From an uncultured Opitutales bacterium (GTDB lineage: Bacteria; Verrucomicrobiota; Verrucomicrobiia; Opitutales; UBA2995): a DNA stretch of 31,521 nt. The position numbers and the translations under genes were made by a program. Shown here one piece after another: positions 24,863-31,521 of the stretch (positions within the stretch are counted from its first letter, which is position 1; the number at the start of each line of letters is the position of its first letter). Under the pieces are notes generated by a model. It saw only the letters and a list, made by a program, of their open reading frames with translations, ran no database searches and had not been told where the DNA came from. The DNA is taken from assembly GCA_937920335.1 (NCBI GenBank), contig CALGUT010000639.1:1-31521 (forward strand), written 5' to 3'.

Positions 24863-25188
24863 TTGATTTTTTACATTTACTAAAGTGTTGGCCGGATTTT
24901 GTAGACAGAAAATGTGAGGGGTGTTTTATTTTCATTTAAAAATGAAATACTACTGCAATAACCCATAGCAGTGTCGAGAAACGATTAAACGTTTCGTTTA
25001 GCGAGCCGTTTTGGGGATTGGGTTATTGGAATGAAGTTGATCTATGGATTTAAGAAAGCATCAAACTGTGCCCTCCAATAAGGAACTAGATTTGTTGGTT
25101 TCTGCAGTTGTAATAGCTTCTTCCAGCCTGCTACGTTCGATTTTACCTTTCTAAGTTTTGTTATATTTTTATATGTCGGAAAGCCTGA
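24863..25188. other. AT-rich divergent intergenic region
   Basis: No gene is seen here. The stretch lies between the divergent SLC12-like transcript and the LpxL-like gene and should hold promoters for both. It is clearly more AT-rich than its surroundings. It contains two perfect small inverted repeats: 24930-24947, and GAAACG-N6-CGTTTC at 24978-24995. AT-rich hexamers resembling -10 boxes occur at about 25155-25175 before the acyltransferase, but I cannot choose one with confidence. Confidence 0.5.
24930..24947. promoter_or_regulatory. Perfect 8-2-8 inverted repeat
   Basis: TTTCATTT, AA, AAATGAAA: a compact perfect palindrome in the divergent promoter region, about 75 bases from the small minus-strand ORF and 240 bases from the acyltransferase start. 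The size fits a dimeric regulator site. AT-richness raises the chance of coincidence. Confidence 0.35.
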
Positions 25189-26091
25189 ATGACTGATACT
25201 CCAACTTTCAAAGAATCTGCTATTCTTTGTGTTTACGATTTTGCCCTCTTTCTGATCCGAATAACACCCAAGTTTATGATAGCTCCCGTAGCGAAAGCGT
25301 TTTGCTTTTTGGGTAGGATGTTCGTGGGACGTGACATTCGCATTCTGCGCGCGAATCTAGAGGAGGTGCGGAATCTTGCGAAGGGTAGTGAGCAGGCGAT
25401 TCAGTTCGAGAAACAGACCTGTTTTAGTACGATTTGTTCAGCTCTCGAAACGTTGAAGTTTTCCTGTAATCCTAAGACCTTGCGAATCGACGGGTTAAAA
25501 GAGCTTGGGGCATTGGTGAAAGCAGGTGAAGCGTCAGGGACCGGTTGTATGATTGTGTCTGCGCATTTAGGAAGTTGGGAAGCTGTCGGTTGGTCCGTAT
25601 CCGAAGTCTCCGATTCAGAATTTGTGGCTTTGGCCAGGCGGCCTAGATGTAAGGTCATGACTCGTTTCCTTGATAAGTTTCGCGGTCGTCTGGGTATGGA
25701 AGTACTGCTAATTGATAGACCATTGCTGTTGAGAGACATGGTGAAAACTCTTCGTTCCGGCAACCATTTGGGAGTCGTGATGGATCAGAGACCGGCCAGT
25801 GGGAGGAAGACTCCGGTAGATTTTATGGGCCGCCAAACTGATTTTGTGTGTGGCCCAGCAATAGTAACTCAGATGACCGGCTGCGCTGTCTATGGGGTTT
25901 TTTGTGTAAGAAAAGGTCCTATGCACTATGAATTGATTTCGAGTGAAATTTTCCCCGCTAATCATGGGATAAGAGATACTCAGTATTTAACCCAAAAAAT
26001 GGCGTCTACGATCGAAGCGATCGTAGAACTTTATCCCGAGCAATGGGCGTGGAATTACGACCGTTGGAGAATTGGCAGAGCCTGTACTTGA
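25189..26091 (+). CDS. LpxL/HtrB-family lipid A late acyltransferase homologue
   Basis: A 300-residue inner-membrane-associated acyltransferase of the HtrB/LpxL/MsbB family, which adds secondary acyl chains to lipid A precursors. The catalytic HxxxxE motif is His126-Leu-Gly-Ser-Trp-Glu131, with the usual SAHLGSWE context. The second conserved block is VVMDQRPASGRKTPVDFMGRQ (about 198-217), and the C-terminal block QWAWNYDRWR matches the usual WxxxRW region. An N-terminal hydrophobic stretch (about 11-45) probably holds it to the membrane. Some relatives act on other lipids, such as ornithine lipids or phosphatidylinositol mannosides, so lipid A as acceptor is likely but not proven. The CPBP protease gene follows on the same strand after 48 bases. 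Confidence 0.88.
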   Translation: MTDTPTFKESAILCVYDFALFLIRITPKFMIAPVAKAFCFLGRMFVGRDIRILRANLEEVRNLAKGSEQAIQFEKQTCFSTICSALETLKFSCNPKTLRIDGLKELGALVKAGEASGTGCMIVSAHLGSWEAVGWSVSEVSDSEFVALARRPRCKVMTRFLDKFRGRLGMEVLLIDRPLLLRDMVKTLRSGNHLGVVMDQRPASGRKTPVDFMGRQTDFVCGPAIVTQMTGCAVYGVFCVRKGPMHYELISSEIFPANHGIRDTQYLTQKMASTIEAIVELYPEQWAWNYDRWRIGRACT

Positions 26092-26139
26092 CCTGAAAGG
26101 GGCCTGAGCCTTTGCTCAATTCAACATGCTTAATCTACT

Positions 26140-27087
26140 ATGACGCGAGATTCGTTTTTCCAATTGGATGACCTACGCGAAGCCGAGTATTCGAACCGGG
26201 GAATATGGTTAATAGTTAACCTTTACTTTGGGTCGCTCCTGTTCTCTGCAGCGCTCGCTCCATTGTTCGCCCAAGCGGTACATTTCTTCGATCCGGATGG
26301 GACTAGCTATTTGTCGGGAAAGCCTTTCAGTGACTTTTTGAACCGGGGCCGACTCCTGTGTTTGTTGATCCTGTTTCCGGTGCTGATCAGACGCGCGAAT
26401 CTCTGGTCCTGGAAACGCCTGGGCTTCCTGTCACCAGGGTGGAGCTATTTCAGAAAATGGTTTCCCATAGGCGTGGCGATGATGGCCCTTATTTTTGGGA
26501 TCGATTTGAGCTTAGGGATCATTGAGCCCCGCGATATCTGGACCTGGGGCTATCAAGTGGAGCGGATGGCACTCGGGTTGATCGGAGCATTGCTGATAGG
26601 GTTTATGGAAGAAACTTTCTTCCGTGGATTTGTGTTCCGGGCATTTTACAATGCGATGAATCCCTGGAAGGCGGTGGTGATCTCGTCTCTGTTTTTCGCC
26701 TACCTCCACTTTAAAATGCCGGATGAACCCTGGCAACAGATCCCGCATTCGCAGATTGGGTGGGATGACGGGCTGATTGCTGTTTGGAGTACGCTGACCG
26801 CATTCAAAGTCAACTTTGACGCCCTTCTTTTCTTCAACTTGTTTTTGGTCGGTGTGCTACTGCAATTGGTCTTTTTATACACCCGCAACCTGTGGGCTTG
26901 CGTGGGCCTGCATGCCGGCTGGGTATTTGTCATCCAATGTTTTGCCAAAACCTTCGACCAAACGGAGCCGGCCCATTGGTTCTTTGGGACCGAACGGGTG
27001 GTGGATGGTTACCTGGTTTCGCTGTTCCTGATCGGGTTTATTGCGTTCTGCTACTACCTGTTGAGGAAACGGGAAACTGCGATCTAG
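26140..27087 (+). CDS. CPBP-family intramembrane metalloprotease (CAAX/Abi-like)
   Basis: A 315-residue polytopic membrane protein of the CPBP (Rce1-like, ABI) family. Catalytic motif 1 is EETFFRG with Glu157, Glu158 and Arg162; motif 2 is FAYLHF with His190; a third His lies in VGLHAGW near residue 265. About eight membrane helices are visible. Bacterial relatives act as intramembrane glutamic proteases, in bacteriocin self-immunity or in unknown roles. No bacteriocin or prenylation gene is near, so the role is open. It lies behind the lipid acyltransferase on the same strand. Its stop shares CTAG with the stop of a possible minus-strand ORF. Confidence 0.88.
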   Translation: MTRDSFFQLDDLREAEYSNRGIWLIVNLYFGSLLFSAALAPLFAQAVHFFDPDGTSYLSGKPFSDFLNRGRLLCLLILFPVLIRRANLWSWKRLGFLSPGWSYFRKWFPIGVAMMALIFGIDLSLGIIEPRDIWTWGYQVERMALGLIGALLIGFMEETFFRGFVFRAFYNAMNPWKAVVISSLFFAYLHFKMPDEPWQQIPHSQIGWDDGLIAVWSTLTAFKVNFDALLFFNLFLVGVLLQLVFLYTRNLWACVGLHAGWVFVIQCFAKTFDQTEPAHWFFGTERVVDGYLVSLFLIGFIAFCYYLLRKRETAI

Positions 27088-27353
27088 TAATCGGGAAGAC
27101 ACTGTAGCCTTCCTGTAGACGTTGAATTATAATATCCGGGGAAACCTGATTCAGCTGTTGAAGCATAAATTTGAGGAGGAGGATAGATGTCCATCAGCTC
27201 CGAAGTTTGCGTCATCGCAGTTTCATGATCTGCAAGTGTTTGAACCGGTTTCGTTGAATAAAAGGGTCTACCCGGATTAGTCATTCCGTAGTTGCTTCCT
27301 ATAGGTTTAACTGCGTGCAAAGAATTCCGAATAAACTTGTGAGTTCCAGGCAA
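27084..27353 (-). CDS. Doubtful small ORF in the gap before alanine dehydrogenase
   Basis: The 303-base gap between the CPBP gene and ald has no plus-strand gene. On the minus strand a frame of 89 codons (TTG start) or 66 codons (ATG 27284) is open across nearly all of it. The product is rich in Ser, Thr, Pro and Tyr, with an odd IYPPPQIY stretch, and has no recognised domain or signal peptide. The stop TAG overlaps the CPBP stop through CTAG, as also seen for the MetS-like gene. No terminator or ribosome binding site supports it. It may be real or chance. Confidence 0.25.
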   Translation of the reverse strand: MPGTHKFIRNSLHAVKPIGSNYGMTNPGRPFYSTKPVQTLADHETAMTQTSELMDIYPPPQIYASTAESGFPGYYNSTSTGRLQCLPDY

Positions 27354-27390
27354 AGCTCGGGAAGATACGCTACGAACGACGAATTGATCT

Positions 27391-28484
27391 GTGAAAGTAG
27401 GTATTCCAAAAGAAATTAAGCAGGGCGAGACGCGGGTGGCTGCGCGCCCGAGTACTTGTAAGCGGTTGGTGCAATTGGGAGCCGAAGTGATCGTTCAATC
27501 CAATGCCGGCAATCTTTGTGGGTATGTCGACGAGGAGTATGTTAAGGCCGGTGCTACCATTGTCGATACGGCCGGGACGGTCTATGAAGAGGCGGATTTA
27601 GTGGTAAAGGTAAAAGAGCCGCTTGAGCAGGAATATCCGTTGCTCAGAAGGAATCTCACCTTATTTTGTTACCTTCACCTTGCGGCGGTGCCAGGACTGG
27701 CCACGCGGCTAAAGGAGTCGGGCACGCTGGCTGTCTGTTATGAAACCATCGAAGCAAAGGATGGCTCCTTGCCTCTCTTAAAGCCGATGTCTCAGGTGGC
27801 AGGTCGTTTATCAGTACAATTGGGAGCGTATTATCTACAGAGCCCCAATGGAGGTTCTGGAGTGTTGCTAGGAGGCGTTCCAGGGACGGCTTCAGGGCAT
27901 GTGGTGGTTATAGGATCTGGTACTGCTGGTGTACGCATGCCTGCGAAATGGCCATTGGTCTGGGGGCCCGCGTGACCGTCCTGGATGTGAATCAGTCAAG
28001 ACTGGAACGTATTGACGAACTTTACGGAGGCCGAGTTGCGACCCTTGTAGCCAACCCATCCAATCTGGAAAATTATGCGGCCGATGCCGACCTCCTGGTA
28101 GGTGCGGTTCTGGTTCCAGGTGGATTAGCGCCTAACGTTGTTCATGCTCAAACTGTTAAAAATATGCGGGAAGGAAGCGTCGTGGTGGACATCGCTATTG
28201 ATCAGGGAGGGTGTATCGAAACGATACGCCCCACTTCCCATGAAAACCCGATCTACAAAGAGTATGGAGTAATCCACTACGCTGTCCCCAATATGCCGGC
28301 ATTGGTTGGAAGAACCTCTACGATTGCGTTGACTCAGGCAACCGAACCCTACTTGGCCAAACTGGTCGAGCTGGGTATTGAGAAGGCATTTAAAGAGGAC
28401 CGGTTTCTCCGGGATGGCATCAATGTAAGAAACGGCGAAGTGGTTCATCCAGTGGTGCGCGAAGCTTTGAAAAAAGCACCCTGA
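27391..28484 (+). pseudogene. ald: Alanine dehydrogenase, frameshifted in the NAD-binding loop
   Basis: Alanine dehydrogenase interconverts L-alanine and pyruvate plus ammonium with NAD. The first frame (GTG start) has MKVGIPKEIKQGETRVAARP, substrate residues Arg15, Lys75 (VVKVKEP) and His96 (CYLHLAA), and reaches VVVIGSGTAGV, the glycine-rich NAD loop. It then shifts: the family continuation, ACEMAIGLGARVTVLDVNQS and onward, is in another frame that runs to a normal end (PVVREALKKAP). Between codon GTA (27931) and GCC (27939) there are five bases where homologues have one residue, so there is a net change of +2 or -1. Combined length is about 363 residues, close to the usual 370. Everything else is well kept, so the lesion is recent or a sequence error. 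If real, no active enzyme is made. Confidence 0.88.
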
Positions 28485-28489
28485 TTGGT

Positions 28490-28509
28490 AGCCTGGCGCC
28501 GGTCAGGCT
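28490..28509 (+). terminator. GC-rich hairpin after ald
   Basis: AGCCTGGC pairs with GTCAGGCT (8 bp with one G-U) around the loop GCCG, six bases past the ald stop. The stem is strong, but no T tract follows, so it may be a partial terminator or a 3'-end stabiliser separating ald from the helicase gene. Confidence 0.45.
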
Positions 28510-28573
28510 GCTAGTTGTGAAAGCCCAACGACTTGTTCTTGCCCAGCGGGAGTTGCGATCAGAAGGTTGAATC

Positions 28574-31521
28574 ATGCCTCAGGTTCAAGATTCGCTAACT
28601 CCCTTCCATCCGCTTATTCGTGAGTGGTTTGAGAAGGAGTTAGGGCAGCCAACGGATGTGCAGGCGAAGGCCTGGCCTGAGATTGCGGCAGGTCGGCACG
28701 TGTTGGCAACGGCCCCGACGGGGAGTGGGAAGACGCTAACGGCGTTTCTTTGGGCCCTCAACCAGTTGATCTCGGCTGAGTGGGAACTGGGGCAAACGCG
28801 GGTGCTTTATATTTCGCCACTCAAGGCGCTGAACAATGATATCCAGCGAAACTTAATTCACCCGCTCGAGGCGCTGAAAAATAAGTGCGAGGAGGCTGGC
28901 GAGGAGTTTCCGGAGATCCGGGTGCAGACGCGTAGTGGCGATACCTCGCAAACGGATCGGCGGCGAATGCTTCGGAATCCACCGGAGATTTTAATCACTA
29001 CGCCAGAGAGTTTGAACTTGTTGCTTAGTTCGGTGCATGGGCGGCAGATGCTGACCGGATTGAAGTCAGTGATCCTCGATGAAATCCATGGTGTAATCGG
29101 TGGGCGTCGCGGAACTTATTTGTTAACGGCTGTGGATCGCCTGGTTCCGTTGTCAGGTGAGTTTCAACGGGTCGCTTTATCGGCGACGGTGAAGCCGTTG
29201 GAAACCGTGGCGGCGTTTGTCGGGGGATTGATCCGAGAGGGGGATCGTTATGTGCCGCGTGAGGTGGTGCAGATCGACTCGGCTATTGAGAAGGAATACC
29301 AGCTGCGTGTGTTCTTTCCGGCAGGCACCGATGAGCGGGGTTCGGACGAATCGCTCTGGGAGCCGTTGGTCGGGCAGTTTAAGGATATAATAAAGAAGAA
29401 TACTTCCACACTGTTCTTCGTAAACAATCGTCGGCTCTGTGAGAAGCTGGCCTACAAAATCAATCTCAATCAGCCGGCTCCGTTAGCCTATGCCCACCAC
29501 GGGTCCTTGTCGCGCGAGATTCGTGAGGAGGTGGAGAGCAAGCTCAAAGCAGGAGAGCTGAAAGCGATCATTGCGACCAACTCGTTGGAGATGGGTATTG
29601 ATATTGGAAGTCTCGACGAAGTGGTGCTGGTACAGGCTCCTCCGGGGATTGCCTCGGCGATTCAACGGATCGGCCGGGCGGGGCACCAAGTAGGGGAAGC
29701 AAGTCGTGGTTTACTGATTCCCACGCACTCGAGGGATTTTTTGGAATCAGCAGTATTGGCTAAAAACATACGAGCGCGAAACATCGAACCGCTCAAGCCG
29801 CTGGAAGGCCCCCTCGATGTATTGGCGCAGGTGTTGTTGAGTATAGTGGGTGTTGAGGAGTGGGATCTTGATGCCCTGTTTGATTTTATCCGTACCAGTT
29901 ATCCCTATCGAAATTTAGGCCGTAAGGAATTCGATCTGGTTCTGGAAATGTTGGCCGGGCGTTATGCGGACAGTCGACTACGCGAGCTCAAGCCGCGCAT
30001 ATCGATTGATCGTTTGGATAACACGGCGCGAGCGCGACCGGGAGCATTGATGACACTCTATCTTTCGGGCGGTGTGATTCCTGATCGAGGCTACTTTAAC
30101 CTGCGTCATGAGAAATCGAACGCACGGATTGGCGAGCTGGACGAAGAGTTCGTTTGGGAAGCACGGGTCGGGCAGAATTTTACGCTCGGTGCTCAGTCAT
30201 GGAAGATTCAAAAAATCACGCACAACGATGTGTTGGTGGTATCGGCTGCTAAAGGGGGGAGTAATTTTCCGTTCTGGATAGCAGAGGACAACAGTCGCGA
30301 TTTCCACTTCTCGGAAGCTATTGGAACGTTTTTGGAGGAGGCGCAGAGCAACCTGGTATCGCCCGAATGGACGAGTCATCTTTCCGATGAGCTTCAGCTA
30401 AATACTGTATCCGTAGATCAGTTATTGGACTTTCTAAAACGGCAACAAAAACAAACGGGTAGAGCGCTTCCTCATCGACACCATATATTGGTGGAGCACG
30501 TGAACTCCGGCCCGGGAACACAGGAAGGTAACCAGGTCGTGATTCATACAGGTTGGGGAGGAAAGGTGAACCGACCTTACGCCATGGCGCTGGATGCGGC
30601 CTGGGAGAAACGATTTGGGCACCGCCTTGAGGTGCACGTCAGTAACGACTGTATCGTGCTGATGGTCCCGGCTGATGTGTCGTCTGCCGAGATGCTATCT
30701 TTGGTAACCTCCACCAACGCGCAGAATCTGATTCGGCAGCGACTTGAAGGGAGCGGGTTTTTTGGAGCGCGATTTCGTGAATGCGCGGGTAGGGCACTGT
30801 TGGTAACACGCTCGCGGGCAAATCAACGGATGCCGCTGTGGATGAACCGACTGAAGTCCCAAAAGGTGATGGAGTCAGTCATGCAGTACGAGGACTTTCC
30901 CATACTGTTGGAGACTTGGCGTACCTGCTTTCGGGATGAGTTTGATATGGTGCACCTACAGCAGGTACTCGAGGAGTTTGAGGCGGGAGAAATCACATGG
31001 AGTGAATGCTCGATGGAGATGGCTTCACCCTTTGCTGCCAATGCTGCATGGCGTCAAATCAATCAATATATGTATGAGCGGGATGATCCGGCGGTGGATA
31101 AATCGTCCAAGCTCAATAAAGATTTGTTGAAGGAAGTTGTGTTTGACTCTGGGCTTCGGTTGCCGATCCCGAATAGTATTATCCATGGCTTCGAACAGAA
31201 AAGGCAGCGCTTATGTCAGGGGTATGTTCCCTCGACCTCATTTGAGCTTCTTGACTGGATCGTTGAACGAACGCTTTTACCTCAAGAGGAATGGGAGGAG
31301 CTTATCGATGCGGCTGAAGCGGAGGATGTGAATCTCGGCCAATTAGTGGATGGCGTTGCGAGTAAGCTCGTTTGGGTAGTAGCAAACGGTGTTAGAAGCC
31401 TTGGCGCTCTTGAGATTAAAGGACGTATTCACAAACTGTTTTCTGATCAGGAAATACAACTTCAGGATTGGCGACAGAAGCAAATCGAAGATCCAAGAAT
31501 AGATGTGTCCGAATCGGAAGG
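28574..31521 (+). CDS. Lhr-like ATP-dependent helicase (partial, runs off the window)
   Basis: The frame is open from ATG 28574 to the window end (982 codons, no stop), so the C-terminus is missing. It is a large superfamily 2 helicase of the Lhr (long helicase-related) type, a 3'-5' DNA-RNA translocase linked to nucleic-acid repair. Motifs: Q-like QPTDVQAKAW, motif I ATAPTGSGKT, motif Ib TPESLN, motif II DEIH, motif III ALSAT, motif V IATNSLEMGIDIG and motif VI QRIGRAGH. The Lhr-core winged helix and beta-barrel region follows (ARPGALMTLYLSGGVIPDRGYF and beyond). AGAAGG at 28561-28566 gives an unusually good ribosome binding site for this window. A ligase or MPE/YjjK-type partner often lies next to Lhr-like genes and would be to the right. 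Confidence 0.93.
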   Translation, partial: MPQVQDSLTPFHPLIREWFEKELGQPTDVQAKAWPEIAAGRHVLATAPTGSGKTLTAFLWALNQLISAEWELGQTRVLYISPLKALNNDIQRNLIHPLEALKNKCEEAGEEFPEIRVQTRSGDTSQTDRRRMLRNPPEILITTPESLNLLLSSVHGRQMLTGLKSVILDEIHGVIGGRRGTYLLTAVDRLVPLSGEFQRVALSATVKPLETVAAFVGGLIREGDRYVPREVVQIDSAIEKEYQLRVFFPAGTDERGSDESLWEPLVGQFKDIIKKNTSTLFFVNNRRLCEKLAYKINLNQPAPLAYAHHGSLSREIREEVESKLKAGELKAIIATNSLEMGIDIGSLDEVVLVQAPPGIASAIQRIGRAGHQVGEASRGLLIPTHSRDFLESAVLAKNIRARNIEPLKPLEGPLDVLAQVLLSIVGVEEWDLDALFDFIRTSYPYRNLGRKEFDLVLEMLAGRYADSRLRELKPRISIDRLDNTARARPGALMTLYLSGGVIPDRGYFNLRHEKSNARIGELDEEFVWEARVGQNFTLGAQSWKIQKITHNDVLVVSAAKGGSNFPFWIAEDNSRDFHFSEAIGTFLEEAQSNLVSPEWTSHLSDELQLNTVSVDQLLDFLKRQQKQTGRALPHRHHILVEHVNSGPGTQEGNQVVIHTGWGGKVNRPYAMALDAAWEKRFGHRLEVHVSNDCIVLMVPADVSSAEMLSLVTSTNAQNLIRQRLEGSGFFGARFRECAGRALLVTRSRANQRMPLWMNRLKSQKVMESVMQYEDFPILLETWRTCFRDEFDMVHLQQVLEEFEAGEITWSECSMEMASPFAANAAWRQINQYMYERDDPAVDKSSKLNKDLLKEVVFDSGLRLPIPNSIIHGFEQKRQRLCQGYVPSTSFELLDWIVERTLLPQEEWEELIDAAEAEDVNLGQLVDGVASKLVWVVANGVRSLGALEIKGRIHKLFSDQEIQLQDWRQKQIEDPRIDVSESE

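Noticed and set aside
26094..26113. Hairpin after the acyltransferase gene
   Set aside because: The AAAGG/CCTTT stem is only five pairs with a large loop and no T tract.
1..31521. Search for tRNA, rRNA, CRISPR arrays, transposases and att repeats
   Set aside because: No cloverleaf-like T-arm motifs, regularly spaced repeats or transposase motifs were seen by eye. This is not a substitute for a covariance or repeat search.

Overview
The window reads as an ordinary chromosomal stretch of a Gram-negative, probably marine bacterium. Verrucomicrobiota (an Opitutales/Puniceicoccales-like lineage) is my best guess. The outer membrane is implied by a complete mla lipid-transport operon, an LptF/LptG-type permease and a lipid A acyltransferase homologue. 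The DUF1080 lipoprotein, the archaeal/eukaryotic-type ProRS and the lack of strong Shine-Dalgarno sites before most starts fit that phylum. The placement is inference from gene content, not a search. Base composition looks even, and I see no insertion sequence, prophage, CRISPR array, rRNA or tRNA.

Layout. 1-2.2 kb: a transglutaminase-like protease (+), a convergent DUF1080 lipoprotein (-), and a 90-residue unknown protein (-) with its own intrinsic terminator. 2.4-7.6 kb (+): proS, a sigma-54 activator with a degenerate receiver-like N-terminus, the tRNA methylthiotransferase mtaB and a HAD phosphatase. 7.6-9.5 kb (-): an NSS sodium symporter and an overlapping 51-residue MetS-like small subunit that is easy to miss. 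9.6-11.9 kb (+): an LptF/LptG-type permease and an RlmI-like methyltransferase. 11.9-14.4 kb: a frameshifted methyltransferase (-), a TIGR04282 glycosyltransferase (+) and an unknown single-pass protein (-). 14.5-17.9 kb (+): mlaE-F-D-C-A. 18-24.9 kb (-): pyruvate kinase, a YycJ/WalJ-type MBL hydrolase, allophanate hydrolase, an SLC12-like transporter and a possible small ORF. 25.2-31.5 kb (+): an LpxL/HtrB-type acyltransferase, a CPBP protease, a frameshifted alanine dehydrogenase and the first 982 codons of an Lhr-like helicase that runs off the end.

How the genes work together. The clearest functional unit is the mla operon (permease, ATPase, MCE protein, periplasmic carrier, outer-membrane MlaA), which moves phospholipids between the membranes; LptF/G and the LpxL-like enzyme add to an envelope theme. 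proS and mtaB serve translation and tRNA modification, and the RlmI-like enzyme rRNA methylation. NSS/MetS, the SLC12-like carrier, alanine dehydrogenase and allophanate hydrolase suggest import and use of small nitrogen compounds, but they do not form one operon.

I did not find a convincing new multi-gene system. The best leads are two single-site frameshifts in otherwise intact genes (a C7 tract in a methyltransferase, and the NAD-binding loop of ald), the hidden MetS-like subunit, the pseudo-receiver sigma-54 activator, the cysteine-free MlaA and several perfect inverted repeats in promoter or terminator positions.
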